From Fen-1077 sp050014355 (GTDB lineage: Bacteria; Chloroflexota; Dehalococcoidia; Dehalococcoidales; RBG-16-60-22), in assembly GCA_050014355.1 (NCBI GenBank), contig JBEKDL010000005.1, forward strand, positions 1 through 51,689: a stretch of DNA of 51,689 bases, read 5' to 3'. How positions within the stretch are numbered: the stretch's first letter is position 1; the number at the start of each line of letters is the position of its first letter. The notes below the pieces were generated by a model. That model had not been told where the DNA came from. It worked only from the letters and a program-made list of their open reading frames with translations, and searched no databases. The position numbers were made by a program, and so were the translations under genes. Positions 1 through 8,700 of this stretch are shown here, piece by piece.

Positions 1-57
1 TGCCTTCGGATTCTTTATTTCCCTCTTTGTGCGGCATTTCATACAATACGCTTGCAT
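1..57 (-). CDS. DUF5679 domain protein, 5' end only
   Basis: Only the first 19 codons lie in the window; the gene runs off the left edge. The start is MQAYCMKCRTKREIKNPKA, which matches the N-terminus of the small zinc-ribbon-like DUF5679 proteins (about 45 to 55 residues, with a first CxxC knuckle and a second one expected further on). A strong Shine-Dalgarno (GGAGG on the minus strand, 66-70) sits 8 nt before the ATG. The function of the family is unknown. The call rests on a short stretch, but the CxxC and the KNPKA segment are characteristic. Confidence 0.7.
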   Translation of the reverse strand, partial: MQAYCMKCRTKREIKNPKA

Positions 58-82
58 CTGTTTGACCTCCTTTTTGCTATGA

Positions 83-112
83 ACAATAGACCATTTCCCT
101 CTTCAATGTCAA
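83..112 (-). promoter_or_regulatory. Candidate sigma-70 promoter of the DUF5679 gene
   Basis: On the minus strand, TTGACA (107-112) is followed after 18 nt by TATTGT (83-88). The -35 is perfect and the -10 matches 4 of 6. It lies about 25 nt upstream of the ribosome-binding site of the DUF5679 gene. Confidence 0.45.
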
Positions 113-615
113 TAGCCGCCAAATGGTCCAAGCTAGACTTGGGAGGTCACAGTTGCTTGCTTTGTGCAATGTGCCGAATTTTAACAGGAATGCATGGTGG
201 TTGCCACGTACCAGCTTACATGCTAAGATTGAATTCCAGGTTAAAAGTTCTTTTCTGAAAGGCGTCAAGTCCCCCTTGGCCTATTAAACAATAGTCAATC
301 TTTTCTTCGTCCCTGGTTAAGGACACAATGTGGCTATCTGACTCCCGGTGACCTTCCCCCCTAAAGCCTCTAAACGGGCGGGTAGTTTGGCTCTATGGCC
401 GTCCTGCTGGATAGACGAAAGTAATTCCTGTGATAATTGACCGATTGCAGCCAAGTGCTTTAGAATCTTGACTAAGGGCTGCTCGTCTGGCGCCGTTTGA
501 TTTGTAAAAAACTGCTGGTGAGTTCGAGTCCCCCCTTCCCCACAGAGTGAAGGGGAGAACTGGATTTTCAAGAAAAATCCAAAAATGAATTCACACTTAA
601 TTTTCATCCAGCTTT
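113..615. other. Gene-poor stretch with hairpins and a tRNA-like remnant
   Basis: I see no convincing protein gene here. Near 516-530 the plus strand reads like the T-arm of a tRNA (GAGTTCGAGTCC), but its stem pairs poorly and no anticodon or D-arm can be drawn. Two hairpins follow: CCCCTTC pairs with GAAGGGG (about 532-556), and TGGATTTT pairs with AAAATCCA (about 561-581). The latter could weakly terminate the minus-strand transcript of the kinase operon, but no T-run follows it. The remainder is unremarkable. Confidence 0.4.
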
Positions 616-626
616 TTACTTAGAAC

Positions 627-1028
627 TTAAAAGATGGTGCAGCGAGAGTGTTTTATTGATAACGTCAATCTAGGTTTGTTCAGAAAGTCTGAAGCGCCGC
701 AGTCAAAAGCTTCGTTTATCTCTCTAAGACCTTCGTAAGACGCGCCCCTTTTTTCATCAACCACCCCTTTTACAGTCAGGAATATCACCGGTATGCCACA
801 GGTATCCGGGTTGGCCTGCAGCCTGCGGCAAACCTCGTATCCATTCATCCCGGGCATTAATATGTCCAGTATAATTAGGTCTGGTTTATCCGCCCGCGCT
901 TTTTCCAGACCTTCTGGTCCGTTTAAAGCGGTGAGGACATCGAACCCCTCCTTCTCCAAGACTCGCTCGGCGGCCACCACCAGAGCGCGGTTGTCATCAA
1001 CGATGAGTATCTTCCGTTTCTCGTTCAT
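627..1028 (-). CDS. Response regulator receiver protein, probable C-terminal frameshift
   Basis: This is a stand-alone CheY-like receiver domain. The acidic pair DD is at residues 11-12, the phospho-acceptor Asp is in LIILDILMPG, a Thr is in FLTVKG and the conserved Lys is in FLNKP. It lies 43 nt downstream of the large hybrid kinase on the same strand and probably takes phosphate from it or its HPt domain. After FLNKPRL the reading frame ends abnormally in TLSIKHSRCTIF. In the next frame the sequence continues as VINKTLSLHHLLSSK, typical of helix 5, stopping at 616-618. One missing base near 665-668 explains this, so the native end is probably 616. It could be a true mutation or an assembly error. 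Confidence 0.85.
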   Translation of the reverse strand: MNEKRKILIVDDNRALVVAAERVLEKEGFDVLTALNGPEGLEKARADKPDLIILDILMPGMNGYEVCRRLQANPDTCGIPVIFLTVKGVVDEKRGASYEGLREINEAFDCGASDFLNKPRLTLSIKHSRCTIF

Positions 1029-1071
1029 ATCGGTTCCTCACTATCGCGTTGGTTGGGCCTTCGCTGACTTT

Positions 1072-4000
1072 TCACGCTATTTGCCGGCTGTACCGGGCGA
1101 AAAAGTCCGTCAACTGTTTTGCTCCTTCTTCCAATTTCTGTAGCGCTTCATTAGACCCCGTGAAATCGTTTTTTCTTCCCATTTCTTCCAGCTGAAGGGC
1201 CGTGCCGGCAAGGGTAGCGCAGCCGAAACTACGGACGGCCCCTTTTATGCCGTGCGCCGCTATTCTTACGGCCTGTGCGTCAAGCTGATTAAGGCCGTCT
1301 TTAAGCCGTTTCAACTGCTCGGGATAGTCCTCCTCCAGGAAAATGCCTACCACCTCTTTTAAAATATGTTCATCGCCCTCAACCAGTTCCAGAGCTGTCG
1401 CGACGTCCATAACATCAGATTTAACATTGGTGTTTAAAGAAATATCATTGATAACGCTGTGCAATTCATCCAGTTTCACTGGCTTGGAAAGATATGCATC
1501 CATACCTGCCTCCAAACATTTTTCTTTATCTTCCTTCATGGCATAAGCCGTCATGGCAATAATGGGTATATGCCGGCCGGATTCCTGTTCCGCCTTGCGG
1601 ATTACCCGAGTAGCTTCCAGACCGTTCATTTCCGGCATTTCGAAGTCCATTAAAATCAGGTCGAAGACCTCTTCTTTTACCATACGGATAGCTTCCAGCC
1701 CGTTGTTGGCAATCCGTACCGAATGGCCTACTTTCTCCAGCTTTGTTTTCACAATTAATTGGGATGTAATATTATCTTCTGCCACCAGGATGCGAAGTCG
1801 CGGTATATCAACGCCCAGGCGCACAGGCGTGACCGGTTTACTTTCCTTTTTCTCAATATTCGCCCGCCCGAGCGCCGAAAGAATGACATTTACCAAGTCG
1901 GCCTCTTTAATGGGTTTAACCATGTAGTGAGAGATACCGGATTCCTGGCACCTGGCGAAGTCGCTGCTAATATTATCGGACGGCAGCATCATCACCAGGC
2001 CAGGTCGCAAAGCCGGGTCACGCATAATTGTCCGGCCGGCGGCAAAGACATCCGTAGCCGGGAGTGTTTTGTCCAGCAGTACCACGCGGAATTGGCGTGG
2101 GGTGCCCGAAGCGTTTTTCAGTTCTTCAAGTCCGGAATGGATGCTATCCGCTTCAGTCACCTGGAATCCGTATTTCGTAAGCGTATCCCTCAAAATGGAG
2201 CGGCAGGTTGCGTTGTCATCAATCACCAGCAATGGCAGTCCCCGCACGGCTGACGCTATCTGCGGGAGGCTTTCGGCGCGCTCGCCCACAGCCTGATTAC
2301 CGAACTTTGCGGTGAAATGGAAAATACTCCCCTCTCCCGGCCGGCTCGTAAACCAGATGCGTCCGTTCATCATGCTGACCAGCTGCTTACAGATGGATAG
2401 CCCCAGACCGGAACCGCCATATTTGCGGCTGTTCGAGCCGTCGACTTGTTCAAAAGGATGGAAAAGTACCTCTTGCTTTTCTTCCGGAATGCCTATTCCG
2501 GTGTCCCGGATACTAAAATGAAGCTCTGCTTCTTTATCGCTAACGTTTTCAGTACCTGCGCGCAGGACTATTTCACCCTTCTCGGTAAATTTAATAGCGT
2601 TGCCGAGCAAATTTACCAGTACCTGTTGCAGGCGAACGGCATCGCCGGTTACGGTGGCGGGCACGTCATGTGATACCTGCAGCAGGACTTCCAGTCCCTT
2701 CTTTTGAGCGAGCACCGCGACAGTCGATAAAGCCTCCTCGGCCACTTTGCGCACTTTAAAATTGGTGCTTTCCAGTTTGATTTTACCCGCCTCAATCTTG
2801 GAGAAATCCAGAATATCGTTAATCACATTGAGGAGAGTATCGGCCGATGTTCTAGCCATATTTACATATTGGCGTTGTTCCTGCCCCAGTTCGGTGTCGC
2901 GCAACAATTCAAGAGTCCCCATGACGCCGTGGATAGGCGTGCGTATTTCGTGGCTCATACGCGCCAGGAAATCACTTTTTGCCTGGTTGGCCGCATCGGC
3001 CTTAATAATAGCTTTGCGTAGTTCATCTTCCATCCTCTTGCGGTCAGTAATATCATTGATGGTTACTAGAACACAGTCATCACCACTTAGCTTTACTATT
3101 TCTGCAGAGTATATGCCGCGGCGGATTTCTCCTGTCTTGGTTCTAAATGTTATCTCTTCACCGGTTACACGACCGCGTTTTCGCAGGATTGGGCGTATCT
3201 TTTCACCCTCCCGTTCATCGGCCCAGAGATTGAGTTTTCTTGCAGTAGACCCGATAACTTCTCTCCTGTTATAGCCGGTTATCTGGGTGAAACTATCGTT
3301 TATTTCTATATATTTACCATCTTCCAGGCTAGTGATGGAACAGGCATTAGGACTGACCTGGAAGGCTTTAGAGAACTTCTCTTCACTTTCTCTGACTGCC
3401 TGTATGGAACGTTTCTGCTGGGTTATGTCCCGAAATATGGCCAGGTCTCCCACTATTTTATCGTTAATCTTTAATGGTACTGCATTTACTTCAAGGTTGA
3501 CTATTTCTCTATTTTTCTTATATAAATCGACCTCATACGGGGGAACGTTGATACCGGCCAGCCTTTTTGCGTAATTAATCGCCAATATAGCCAAACTTTT
3601 TTTGGTCATTATGCTGGCTAATTTTCTGAAGTCGTGTCCAACCAAATCACTTTTCTCATATCCGCCAACATCTACTATTCTGCCATTTACATCGAGAATT
3701 TTAGCTTTGCGGTCGAGAACAATAATAACGTCATTGGCTGACTCAAAGATGGACCGATATTTCTCCTCTGATTCCCTCAAAGCCAGTTCCGCGCGCTGCC
3801 TACCGGTGATGTCACGGGATGTCGCCACGCATCCGGTTGGCTGGCCGCTTACATCCCTGATCAAGCTGATACTTAACTCAACGGGAAACTCGCTCCCATC
3901 TTTTCTAAGGCTGGTGTATTCCAGAAGCCCGCTGCTTCCGGTATCAAGAGTCTCATGAAGGTCTTGCATGGCCCGGGTGCGGTCCTTCTTAGCTAAAAAT

Positions 4001-6003
4001 TGGAAGATACTAAGACCTAGCATTTCAGCTTCGGCATTGAAACCATGCATGGCAACAAATTGCCTGTTACCGCCCTTGATTACCCCATTAAGGTCGGTTA
4101 CGATTACTCCTTCAGCGACTGATTCTATAATTAGACGCGATTTTGCATCTGACTCTCTGGATAACAGTGTTGCCTTTTCAGTTTCCTCGGTCTTCGCGAT
4201 GACGTCTTCATGAAGCAAAGCTTTTTCAATAGCTATCGCAAGCTGCTTGGCGATTGACCTCAACATTGAGGTCTCGCTGCTATCAAAAGGAGGCCGGTCT
4301 TTGCGGACTACGGCCATCAGGCCGCGGCTTTCTGAATTAATCCTTAACTGCGCCGTTGCAAACGGAACGCTGCTCGGCTTGCCGGAGGTTAAAGCATGAC
4401 CGGGAAATTCGCTGGCGAAGTCAAGCATATCACCGCAGATGAGATGTTCATCAGATAGAATGAAATTATAAAAAGGACTATCTATTGCCCGGGTAGTTTT
4501 AATATTTTTTTCCGTATTATCAGGCATGCCGGTTTGCGCGGCCAGGTAGAGCTCTTTACCGTCGTTTCCGGGTAAAAATATGGCGCCGGCATCGGAATCA
4601 AGCGCAATCGTAACCTCCCGTATGGCATTCTGAAGCATTTCAGTCACATTCAGAGTTGCCGACGTCGTGTTGATGACGGCGTTGAGACTGGAAAGTTCTT
4701 TATTGCGTTTTTCCAGGTTTACCAGGGCGGTTACGTTTTTTATAGCCGTCGCGCAATGCGCGTCAATCATTTCCAGGATATCTACTGGCACTTCCCGGGT
4801 GAGAAAGAAAAGCATGCTGCCCCACAGTGAGCCATCAACCAGAAGCGGCAACAGGACCAATTGCTTAACTCCAAGTATTTTTTGTATCGCATCGCATAAA
4901 ACCTTTGGCCATGCGCCGTCCGCCAATTTTGAAATTCTCGGCCAGAACGTTACTCTGGGATTGGTGAGATAATCTTGAACCGAATTCAATTTTGAGAGGG
5001 GAATGCGAAGTTTCTTGTCGTCAGAGCTCTCTCCGAATTCTTCATACGGGTCGAAGCCTACTGCTTTGAGCGCATTGGCTAGATACCTGTTTTTAATCTT
5101 GGAATGGTAAGGCGCAAAGACATATTGTCCTGGTTCATCTATCTTCAGGATAATGGCGAAACGTACTCCTTCTATTTCTCTTGCCTGTTCCACGGCCAGA
5201 CTCAATGCTTCATTAATCGTCCTTACTTTATCAACGTTAATCGCTATTTCCCGGACTACGGCCAGCTGCTTATTTCTTTCGACCAATTCAGTGTTTTTTT
5301 GGTCGAGCAGCCACAAATTGCGCTCCAGCTTACCTACGTTGGTCGATACCCTGTACCCACGATGAAATACATTGTCGCGCAGCCTGTCAGACCATGAAGC
5401 TAATGGTTGCCAATTGATTTCATATACACAAGCTTCAGCGCCATACTGCACGCCATCTCTGGCATGCTCCATACCCGGTTGACACATACATTTCTCTTCG
5501 TGTATTTCTGCAGGAGGTAAACCCCAGAGCGTTGGTATAGCTGACAAAATACCCTGCGCTAAATAACAGGTTCCCTGTGACCACGGATAATCTCCGTCCA
5601 GGCCCATTTCAATACGGGCCTTATTTTTACCGGTGAGAGTAACACTGAACTGGAGGATATTGTCAAATAGTTTGGCATATCTTGGTACGGATTTATAGGC
5701 TGTTTTGGGTCCAGTTAAAAGACGGACCATTGATTCGACACCGCCGAAGGGATTCAACGTGGTCACGGATAACCCGATATCAAACATTATCGCATTGTTC
5801 TTAGTCAGTTCTGCCGCTCGGCTGCATATCGTCTCTCTAACTTCGTATGTTACCCAGTTAAGGGTATCGCAAAGGTATTCTTTTGAATAAGGGAGACCCT
5901 CAACTATGGGGTCTACGTTGTATCCCTTGGATTCTAAATACTTTATTACGGAATTGGTGACCCTGCAGCTGACCTGCTTTTTTATATTGATGGGATTTGT
6001 CAT
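1072..6003 (-). CDS. Hybrid sensor histidine kinase: GAF-GAF-PAS3-HisKA-HATPase-REC-REC-HPt
   Basis: This 1643-residue protein is predicted to be cytoplasmic, as no membrane segment is visible. Residues 1-200 form an uncharacterised N-terminal domain, faintly like the ligand-binding halves of some AraC-type regulators, with a Cys-rich CMCQPG motif near 172-177. Two GAF domains cover about 245-425 and 440-600. Three PAS domains cover about 620-735, 745-860 and 870-990, the first two followed by DIT motifs. HisKA has its phospho-acceptor His at 1018 (MSHEIRTP). HATPase motifs NAIKF, DTGIGI and GGSGLGL lie between 1130 and 1205. Receiver 1 (1256-1380) has Asp1311; receiver 2 (1403-1515) has Asp1453. 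A C-terminal HPt has His1584 (AAHGIKGA). This is a complete phosphorelay in one chain. The ATG is preceded by AGGA. The input signal cannot be told from sequence. Confidence 0.93.
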   Translation of the reverse strand: MTNPINIKKQVSCRVTNSVIKYLESKGYNVDPIVEGLPYSKEYLCDTLNWVTYEVRETICSRAAELTKNNAIMFDIGLSVTTLNPFGGVESMVRLLTGPKTAYKSVPRYAKLFDNILQFSVTLTGKNKARIEMGLDGDYPWSQGTCYLAQGILSAIPTLWGLPPAEIHEEKCMCQPGMEHARDGVQYGAEACVYEINWQPLASWSDRLRDNVFHRGYRVSTNVGKLERNLWLLDQKNTELVERNKQLAVVREIAINVDKVRTINEALSLAVEQAREIEGVRFAIILKIDEPGQYVFAPYHSKIKNRYLANALKAVGFDPYEEFGESSDDKKLRIPLSKLNSVQDYLTNPRVTFWPRISKLADGAWPKVLCDAIQKILGVKQLVLLPLLVDGSLWGSMLFFLTREVPVDILEMIDAHCATAIKNVTALVNLEKRNKELSSLNAVINTTSATLNVTEMLQNAIREVTIALDSDAGAIFLPGNDGKELYLAAQTGMPDNTEKNIKTTRAIDSPFYNFILSDEHLICGDMLDFASEFPGHALTSGKPSSVPFATAQLRINSESRGLMAVVRKDRPPFDSSETSMLRSIAKQLAIAIEKALLHEDVIAKTEETEKATLLSRESDAKSRLIIESVAEGVIVTDLNGVIKGGNRQFVAMHGFNAEAEMLGLSIFQFLAKKDRTRAMQDLHETLDTGSSGLLEYTSLRKDGSEFPVELSISLIRDVSGQPTGCVATSRDITGRQRAELALRESEEKYRSIFESANDVIIVLDRKAKILDVNGRIVDVGGYEKSDLVGHDFRKLASIMTKKSLAILAINYAKRLAGINVPPYEVDLYKKNREIVNLEVNAVPLKINDKIVGDLAIFRDITQQKRSIQAVRESEEKFSKAFQVSPNACSITSLEDGKYIEINDSFTQITGYNRREVIGSTARKLNLWADEREGEKIRPILRKRGRVTGEEITFRTKTGEIRRGIYSAEIVKLSGDDCVLVTINDITDRKRMEDELRKAIIKADAANQAKSDFLARMSHEIRTPIHGVMGTLELLRDTELGQEQRQYVNMARTSADTLLNVINDILDFSKIEAGKIKLESTNFKVRKVAEEALSTVAVLAQKKGLEVLLQVSHDVPATVTGDAVRLQQVLVNLLGNAIKFTEKGEIVLRAGTENVSDKEAELHFSIRDTGIGIPEEKQEVLFHPFEQVDGSNSRKYGGSGLGLSICKQLVSMMNGRIWFTSRPGEGSIFHFTAKFGNQAVGERAESLPQIASAVRGLPLLVIDDNATCRSILRDTLTKYGFQVTEADSIHSGLEELKNASGTPRQFRVVLLDKTLPATDVFAAGRTIMRDPALRPGLVMMLPSDNISSDFARCQESGISHYMVKPIKEADLVNVILSALGRANIEKKESKPVTPVRLGVDIPRLRILVAEDNITSQLIVKTKLEKVGHSVRIANNGLEAIRMVKEEVFDLILMDFEMPEMNGLEATRVIRKAEQESGRHIPIIAMTAYAMKEDKEKCLEAGMDAYLSKPVKLDELHSVINDISLNTNVKSDVMDVATALELVEGDEHILKEVVGIFLEEDYPEQLKRLKDGLNQLDAQAVRIAAHGIKGAVRSFGCATLAGTALQLEEMGRKNDFTGSNEALQKLEEGAKQLTDFFARYSRQIA

Positions 6004-6258
6004 ACTATCCTGTCACCGGCCGACATCGATTAAGGCCAATGTTGCCTTTTAATACTCTGATTCCAATATCCCGCCCCATCATACAAGTAAAAGTTACCAC
6101 GTGTACTATCAACAAAGGGTAAATATCCAGCTTGTGAGCCTAAATGTTTTATAAATATTTGGAGTCCACAGGATGTCTTGACTTGCCAGCCAGTGGCTCT
6201 TAGAGTTTTCCGGTGACAAAAAGTCATCAAGCGGGCGGTAGTCGAGGTGGATATGGAA

Positions 6259-6331
6259 TGCCCCCAATGGAATTCGAATCCATGTTACCGGCTTGAAAGG
6301 CCGATGTCCTAGGCCACTAGACGATGGGGGC
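6259..6331 (-). tRNA. tRNA-Glu (anticodon UUC)
   Basis: On the minus strand the 7-bp acceptor stem GCCCCCA/TGGGGGC, the D-arm, the anticodon loop CTTTCAA (anticodon TTC) and the T-arm with loop TTCGAAT all fold correctly. The discriminator base is A. The 3' CCA is not encoded (ATTCC follows). The gene lies upstream of the kinase operon on the same strand. Confidence 0.95.
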
Positions 6332-6404
6332 GTACCCGTCTAGTATAGCAAAGTAGTATCTTTCAGGCAATGTGTTGCACCCTGCAGGCTGACTTCCTGA
6401 CTTG

Positions 6405-6433
6405 TGGACAAAACCCATCATACGCTTTATAAT
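6405..6433 (+). promoter_or_regulatory. Promoter of the GYD-domain gene
   Basis: TGGACA (6405-6410) and TATAAT (6428-6433) are separated by 17 nt, one mismatch from consensus. Transcription would start near 6440, leaving a leader of about 93 nt before the GYD gene, which has a strong ribosome-binding site. Confidence 0.6.
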
Positions 6434-6532
6434 CTAAAATGCGTCTTGAGTTAGGGCGTAAACAAGAATATAGCACGAGGGGCAGCAGAGGGCACCCGGC
6501 CGCGGTAAAAAATATCATCAAAGGAGGTAATT

Positions 6533-6820
6533 ATGCCGCTGTATATTATGATGAGTAACCTGACGGATGAGGGCAGGAAAACGGTAAAATCAAATCCTCA
6601 AAGAATCAAGGAAGTCAACAAGGAAGTGGAGTCGATGGGCGTAAAAGTATTGGCCCAGTACGTCGTCCTCGGGCAATACGATTTTATCAATATTCTGGAA
6701 GCGCCCAATAATGAGACTATCGCTAAAATGGCGCTCGAACTGGGTTCGCGGGGTACCCTCCAGACGAATACCATGGCTGCGCTAACGCTGGACGATTTCA
6801 TCAAAACTTTAAAAAAGTGA
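6533..6820 (+). CDS. GYD domain-containing protein
   Basis: This is a 95-residue protein of the GYD family, named for the conserved Gly-Tyr-Asp seen here in VVLGQYDFINI as GQYD. It has the usual family length and the alpha/beta dimeric barrel (ferredoxin-like) character. The biochemical role of the family is not established. It starts at an ATG with a full AAAGGAGG Shine-Dalgarno at 6520-6527. It precedes the PD-(D/E)XK nuclease gene by 74 nt and has its own promoter. Confidence 0.85.
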   Translation: MPLYIMMSNLTDEGRKTVKSNPQRIKEVNKEVESMGVKVLAQYVVLGQYDFINILEAPNNETIAKMALELGSRGTLQTNTMAALTLDDFIKTLKK

Positions 6821-6894
6821 GCCGACTTTTTACGATATTCCCGGTGACCTTTGCTGCCCATGCATAGATTGTTTGTGTTTACCGGAGGATAAAC

Positions 6895-8043
6895 ATCAGG
6901 CCCCTAAGTTTTACCCAGATTTCTCTTTACCGGTCGTGTCCGCTAAGCTATAAACTGCAGTATGTTGACGGCCTCAAGCCGAAAGATAGGTGGTACTTTA
7001 GCTTCGGGACGACATTACACGCCTGCGTCGAGCGTTTCTTTAAAGTAAGTGCGCCGCCTCCGCCTTCGCTCGAAGAGCTGCTCCAATTCTACGAGCAGAA
7101 CTGGCTGTCCGAGGGCTACCCATCGGCTGAAGAGGAAAAAAGGTACCTGGACTTCGGTAAAGGTATCTTATCCAGGTTCTGGACGGTTCACCAGGCCGAT
7201 TTCCATATCCCGGTCGCCCTGGAGAAAAGCTTTTACCTCGATATCGACGGCATTAAGCTCCGGGGCTTCATGGACAGGGTGGATAAGCTGGACAGCGGCG
7301 GCCTGGCGGTAATCGATTATAAAACGAATAAAGAGCTGTTCACCGCCGATTATCTCGCGGACGACCTCCAGCTAACGATATACCAGATGGCCGCCGAGCA
7401 GACCTGGAGGTTGCCTGTAGAGAGGCTGACGCTCTATCACCTCCGGTCAAATACGGCCTGCAGCTGTCCCCCGCGCGGGCGGGAGCAGCTCGAGGAAACG
7501 AGGCTGTTGGTAGTGGATGTAGCGGAAAAAATCGCCCGGGAGGAATTCCCGGCTATCGAGAATGAGTTTTGTCCCTGCGATTTCCCGGAGCATTGCCCTT
7601 ACCATCGGCACAAGTTTGAGATTCCCACGGCGCAACCGGCGGGCCAGGCTCCGCTGCCGGGGATTGCGGCTGCCGATGCCGTCGAGCGGTTTGCCGGTCT
7701 CCAGGTAATGATAAAGGACCTCCAGGCGCAACTTGAAGAGACCAGGCAGATGATAGTAGAATTTTGCCAGAAAGAGGGGCTTTGCCGGGTCTTCGGGAGC
7801 GAGCACGAAATTACCTATAAGCTCGTGGAAAGGGCCGGTTTTTCCGAGGAAGAAGTCAGGGGGGTGCTGGAGCCGCTGGGGCTGTGGGAAAAGGTGGTGG
7901 GACTCGACCAGTCCCGCCTGAAGCAGCTCCTTGCCGATGAAGCCACGGCCGGCCACATTAAAAAGAAAATCGAATCGCTCAAGCGTATTACCTCTTCTTA
8001 TCCGCAACTATGGTTGAAGGGACGCAGTGGAGAAGAAGAGTGA
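6895..8043 (+). CDS. PD-(D/E)XK nuclease family protein (RecB/Cas4-like), ATC start
   Basis: This is a predicted single-stranded DNA exonuclease or DNA-repair nuclease of the PDDEXK_1 (RecB C-terminal, Cas4-like) superfamily, 382 residues. The N-terminus LSFTQISLYRSCPLSYKLQY is the typical opening, with Cys15. The active site is visible: His42 (TTLHACVE), Asp127 in GFMDRVD, Asp141 and Lys143 in VIDYKT. Cys226, Cys228 and Cys234 (FCPCDFPEHC), with Cys15, probably hold a 4Fe-4S cluster. A helical C-terminal extension (about 245-382) is extra. No ATG, GTG or TTG lies in frame before residue 126, yet homology runs back to residue 1. GGAGG at 6884-6888 is ideally placed for ATC at 6895; an in-frame TAG at 6865 closes the region upstream. 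The gene may instead have lost its ATG by mutation. Confidence 0.85.
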   Translation: MRPLSFTQISLYRSCPLSYKLQYVDGLKPKDRWYFSFGTTLHACVERFFKVSAPPPPSLEELLQFYEQNWLSEGYPSAEEEKRYLDFGKGILSRFWTVHQADFHIPVALEKSFYLDIDGIKLRGFMDRVDKLDSGGLAVIDYKTNKELFTADYLADDLQLTIYQMAAEQTWRLPVERLTLYHLRSNTACSCPPRGREQLEETRLLVVDVAEKIAREEFPAIENEFCPCDFPEHCPYHRHKFEIPTAQPAGQAPLPGIAAADAVERFAGLQVMIKDLQAQLEETRQMIVEFCQKEGLCRVFGSEHEITYKLVERAGFSEEEVRGVLEPLGLWEKVVGLDQSRLKQLLADEATAGHIKKKIESLKRITSSYPQLWLKGRSGEEE

Positions 8044-8085
8044 TTTTAGGTACTTTTATTTTCATTAGAGGGAATCGTAACACTC

Positions 8086-8691
8086 ATGGCTAGATTGCTG
8101 CTGATAAGACACGGCCAGACAAAACTACACCGGGCTGACAGGTTCTGGGGCAGTACCGATATCGAGCTTAGCGAAGAAGGCATCAGGCAGGCGGAACAGC
8201 TCCGGGACCGTCTGGCCAGAATTAAAATCGATACTGTTTACGCCAGCACGCTGGTCCGCGCCACCGCCACGGCGGAAATCATCGCCTCCCGGCATAAGAT
8301 ACCGGTTACGCCTTTACCGGAACTATGTGAATGCAGCTTCGGCTACGCTGAAGGGCTCACGTTCAGGGAAATATCTCACAGGTATCCGGAGCTGGCCGGG
8401 GAACTGGCCAGCGGCAAGGCAATTTCTTTCCCCGGCGGGGAAAGCCTGGGACAGCTTAACCTGCGCGTAGAGAAGTTTCTGGAAAAATTAAAGCAGCATA
8501 AACCGGATGCCAGGATTATTATCGTCGCCCACGGCGGCCCGCTGCGCCTGATTATCTGTAACCTGCTGAACCTGGGCATCGAGCACTGGCTTCAGCTGCG
8601 CATCGACCGCGCTTCGCTAAGCGTCGTGGAGACGTATCCGCAGGGAAATATACTGAATCTATTGAATGACGTTTCCCACCTGAAATCTTGA
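8086..8691 (+). CDS. Histidine phosphatase family protein
   Basis: This 201-residue member of the phosphoglycerate mutase / alpha-ribazole phosphatase superfamily has the catalytic RHG motif at the N-terminus (LLIRHGQT, His9), the STLVRATATAEI segment and the second catalytic His in IIVAHGGPLRL. The length and the GSTDIELSEEG segment resemble CobC/GpmB-type phosphatases, but no cobalamin genes are nearby, so the substrate is unassigned. A GAGGGAA ribosome-binding site precedes the ATG. The stop lies 9 nt before the next gene, so the two are probably cotranscribed. Confidence 0.88.
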   Translation: MARLLLIRHGQTKLHRADRFWGSTDIELSEEGIRQAEQLRDRLARIKIDTVYASTLVRATATAEIIASRHKIPVTPLPELCECSFGYAEGLTFREISHRYPELAGELASGKAISFPGGESLGQLNLRVEKFLEKLKQHKPDARIIIVAHGGPLRLIICNLLNLGIEHWLQLRIDRASLSVVETYPQGNILNLLNDVSHLKS

Positions 8692-8700
8692 GGAGGCCAT

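Noticed and set aside
317..607. A 96-codon minus-strand ORF with GEGGTRTHQQ
   Set aside because: The peptide is the read-through of a tRNA-like sequence; there is no ribosome-binding site and no coding character.
6030..6230. A 66-codon minus-strand ORF between tRNA-Glu and the kinase
   Set aside because: No recognisable domain, no Shine-Dalgarno, and composition typical of chance ORFs.
6895..8043. Cas4 of a CRISPR system
   Set aside because: The nuclease has Cas4-like motifs but no cas neighbours or array, and a C-terminal extension; a general RecB-like nuclease is a safer call.
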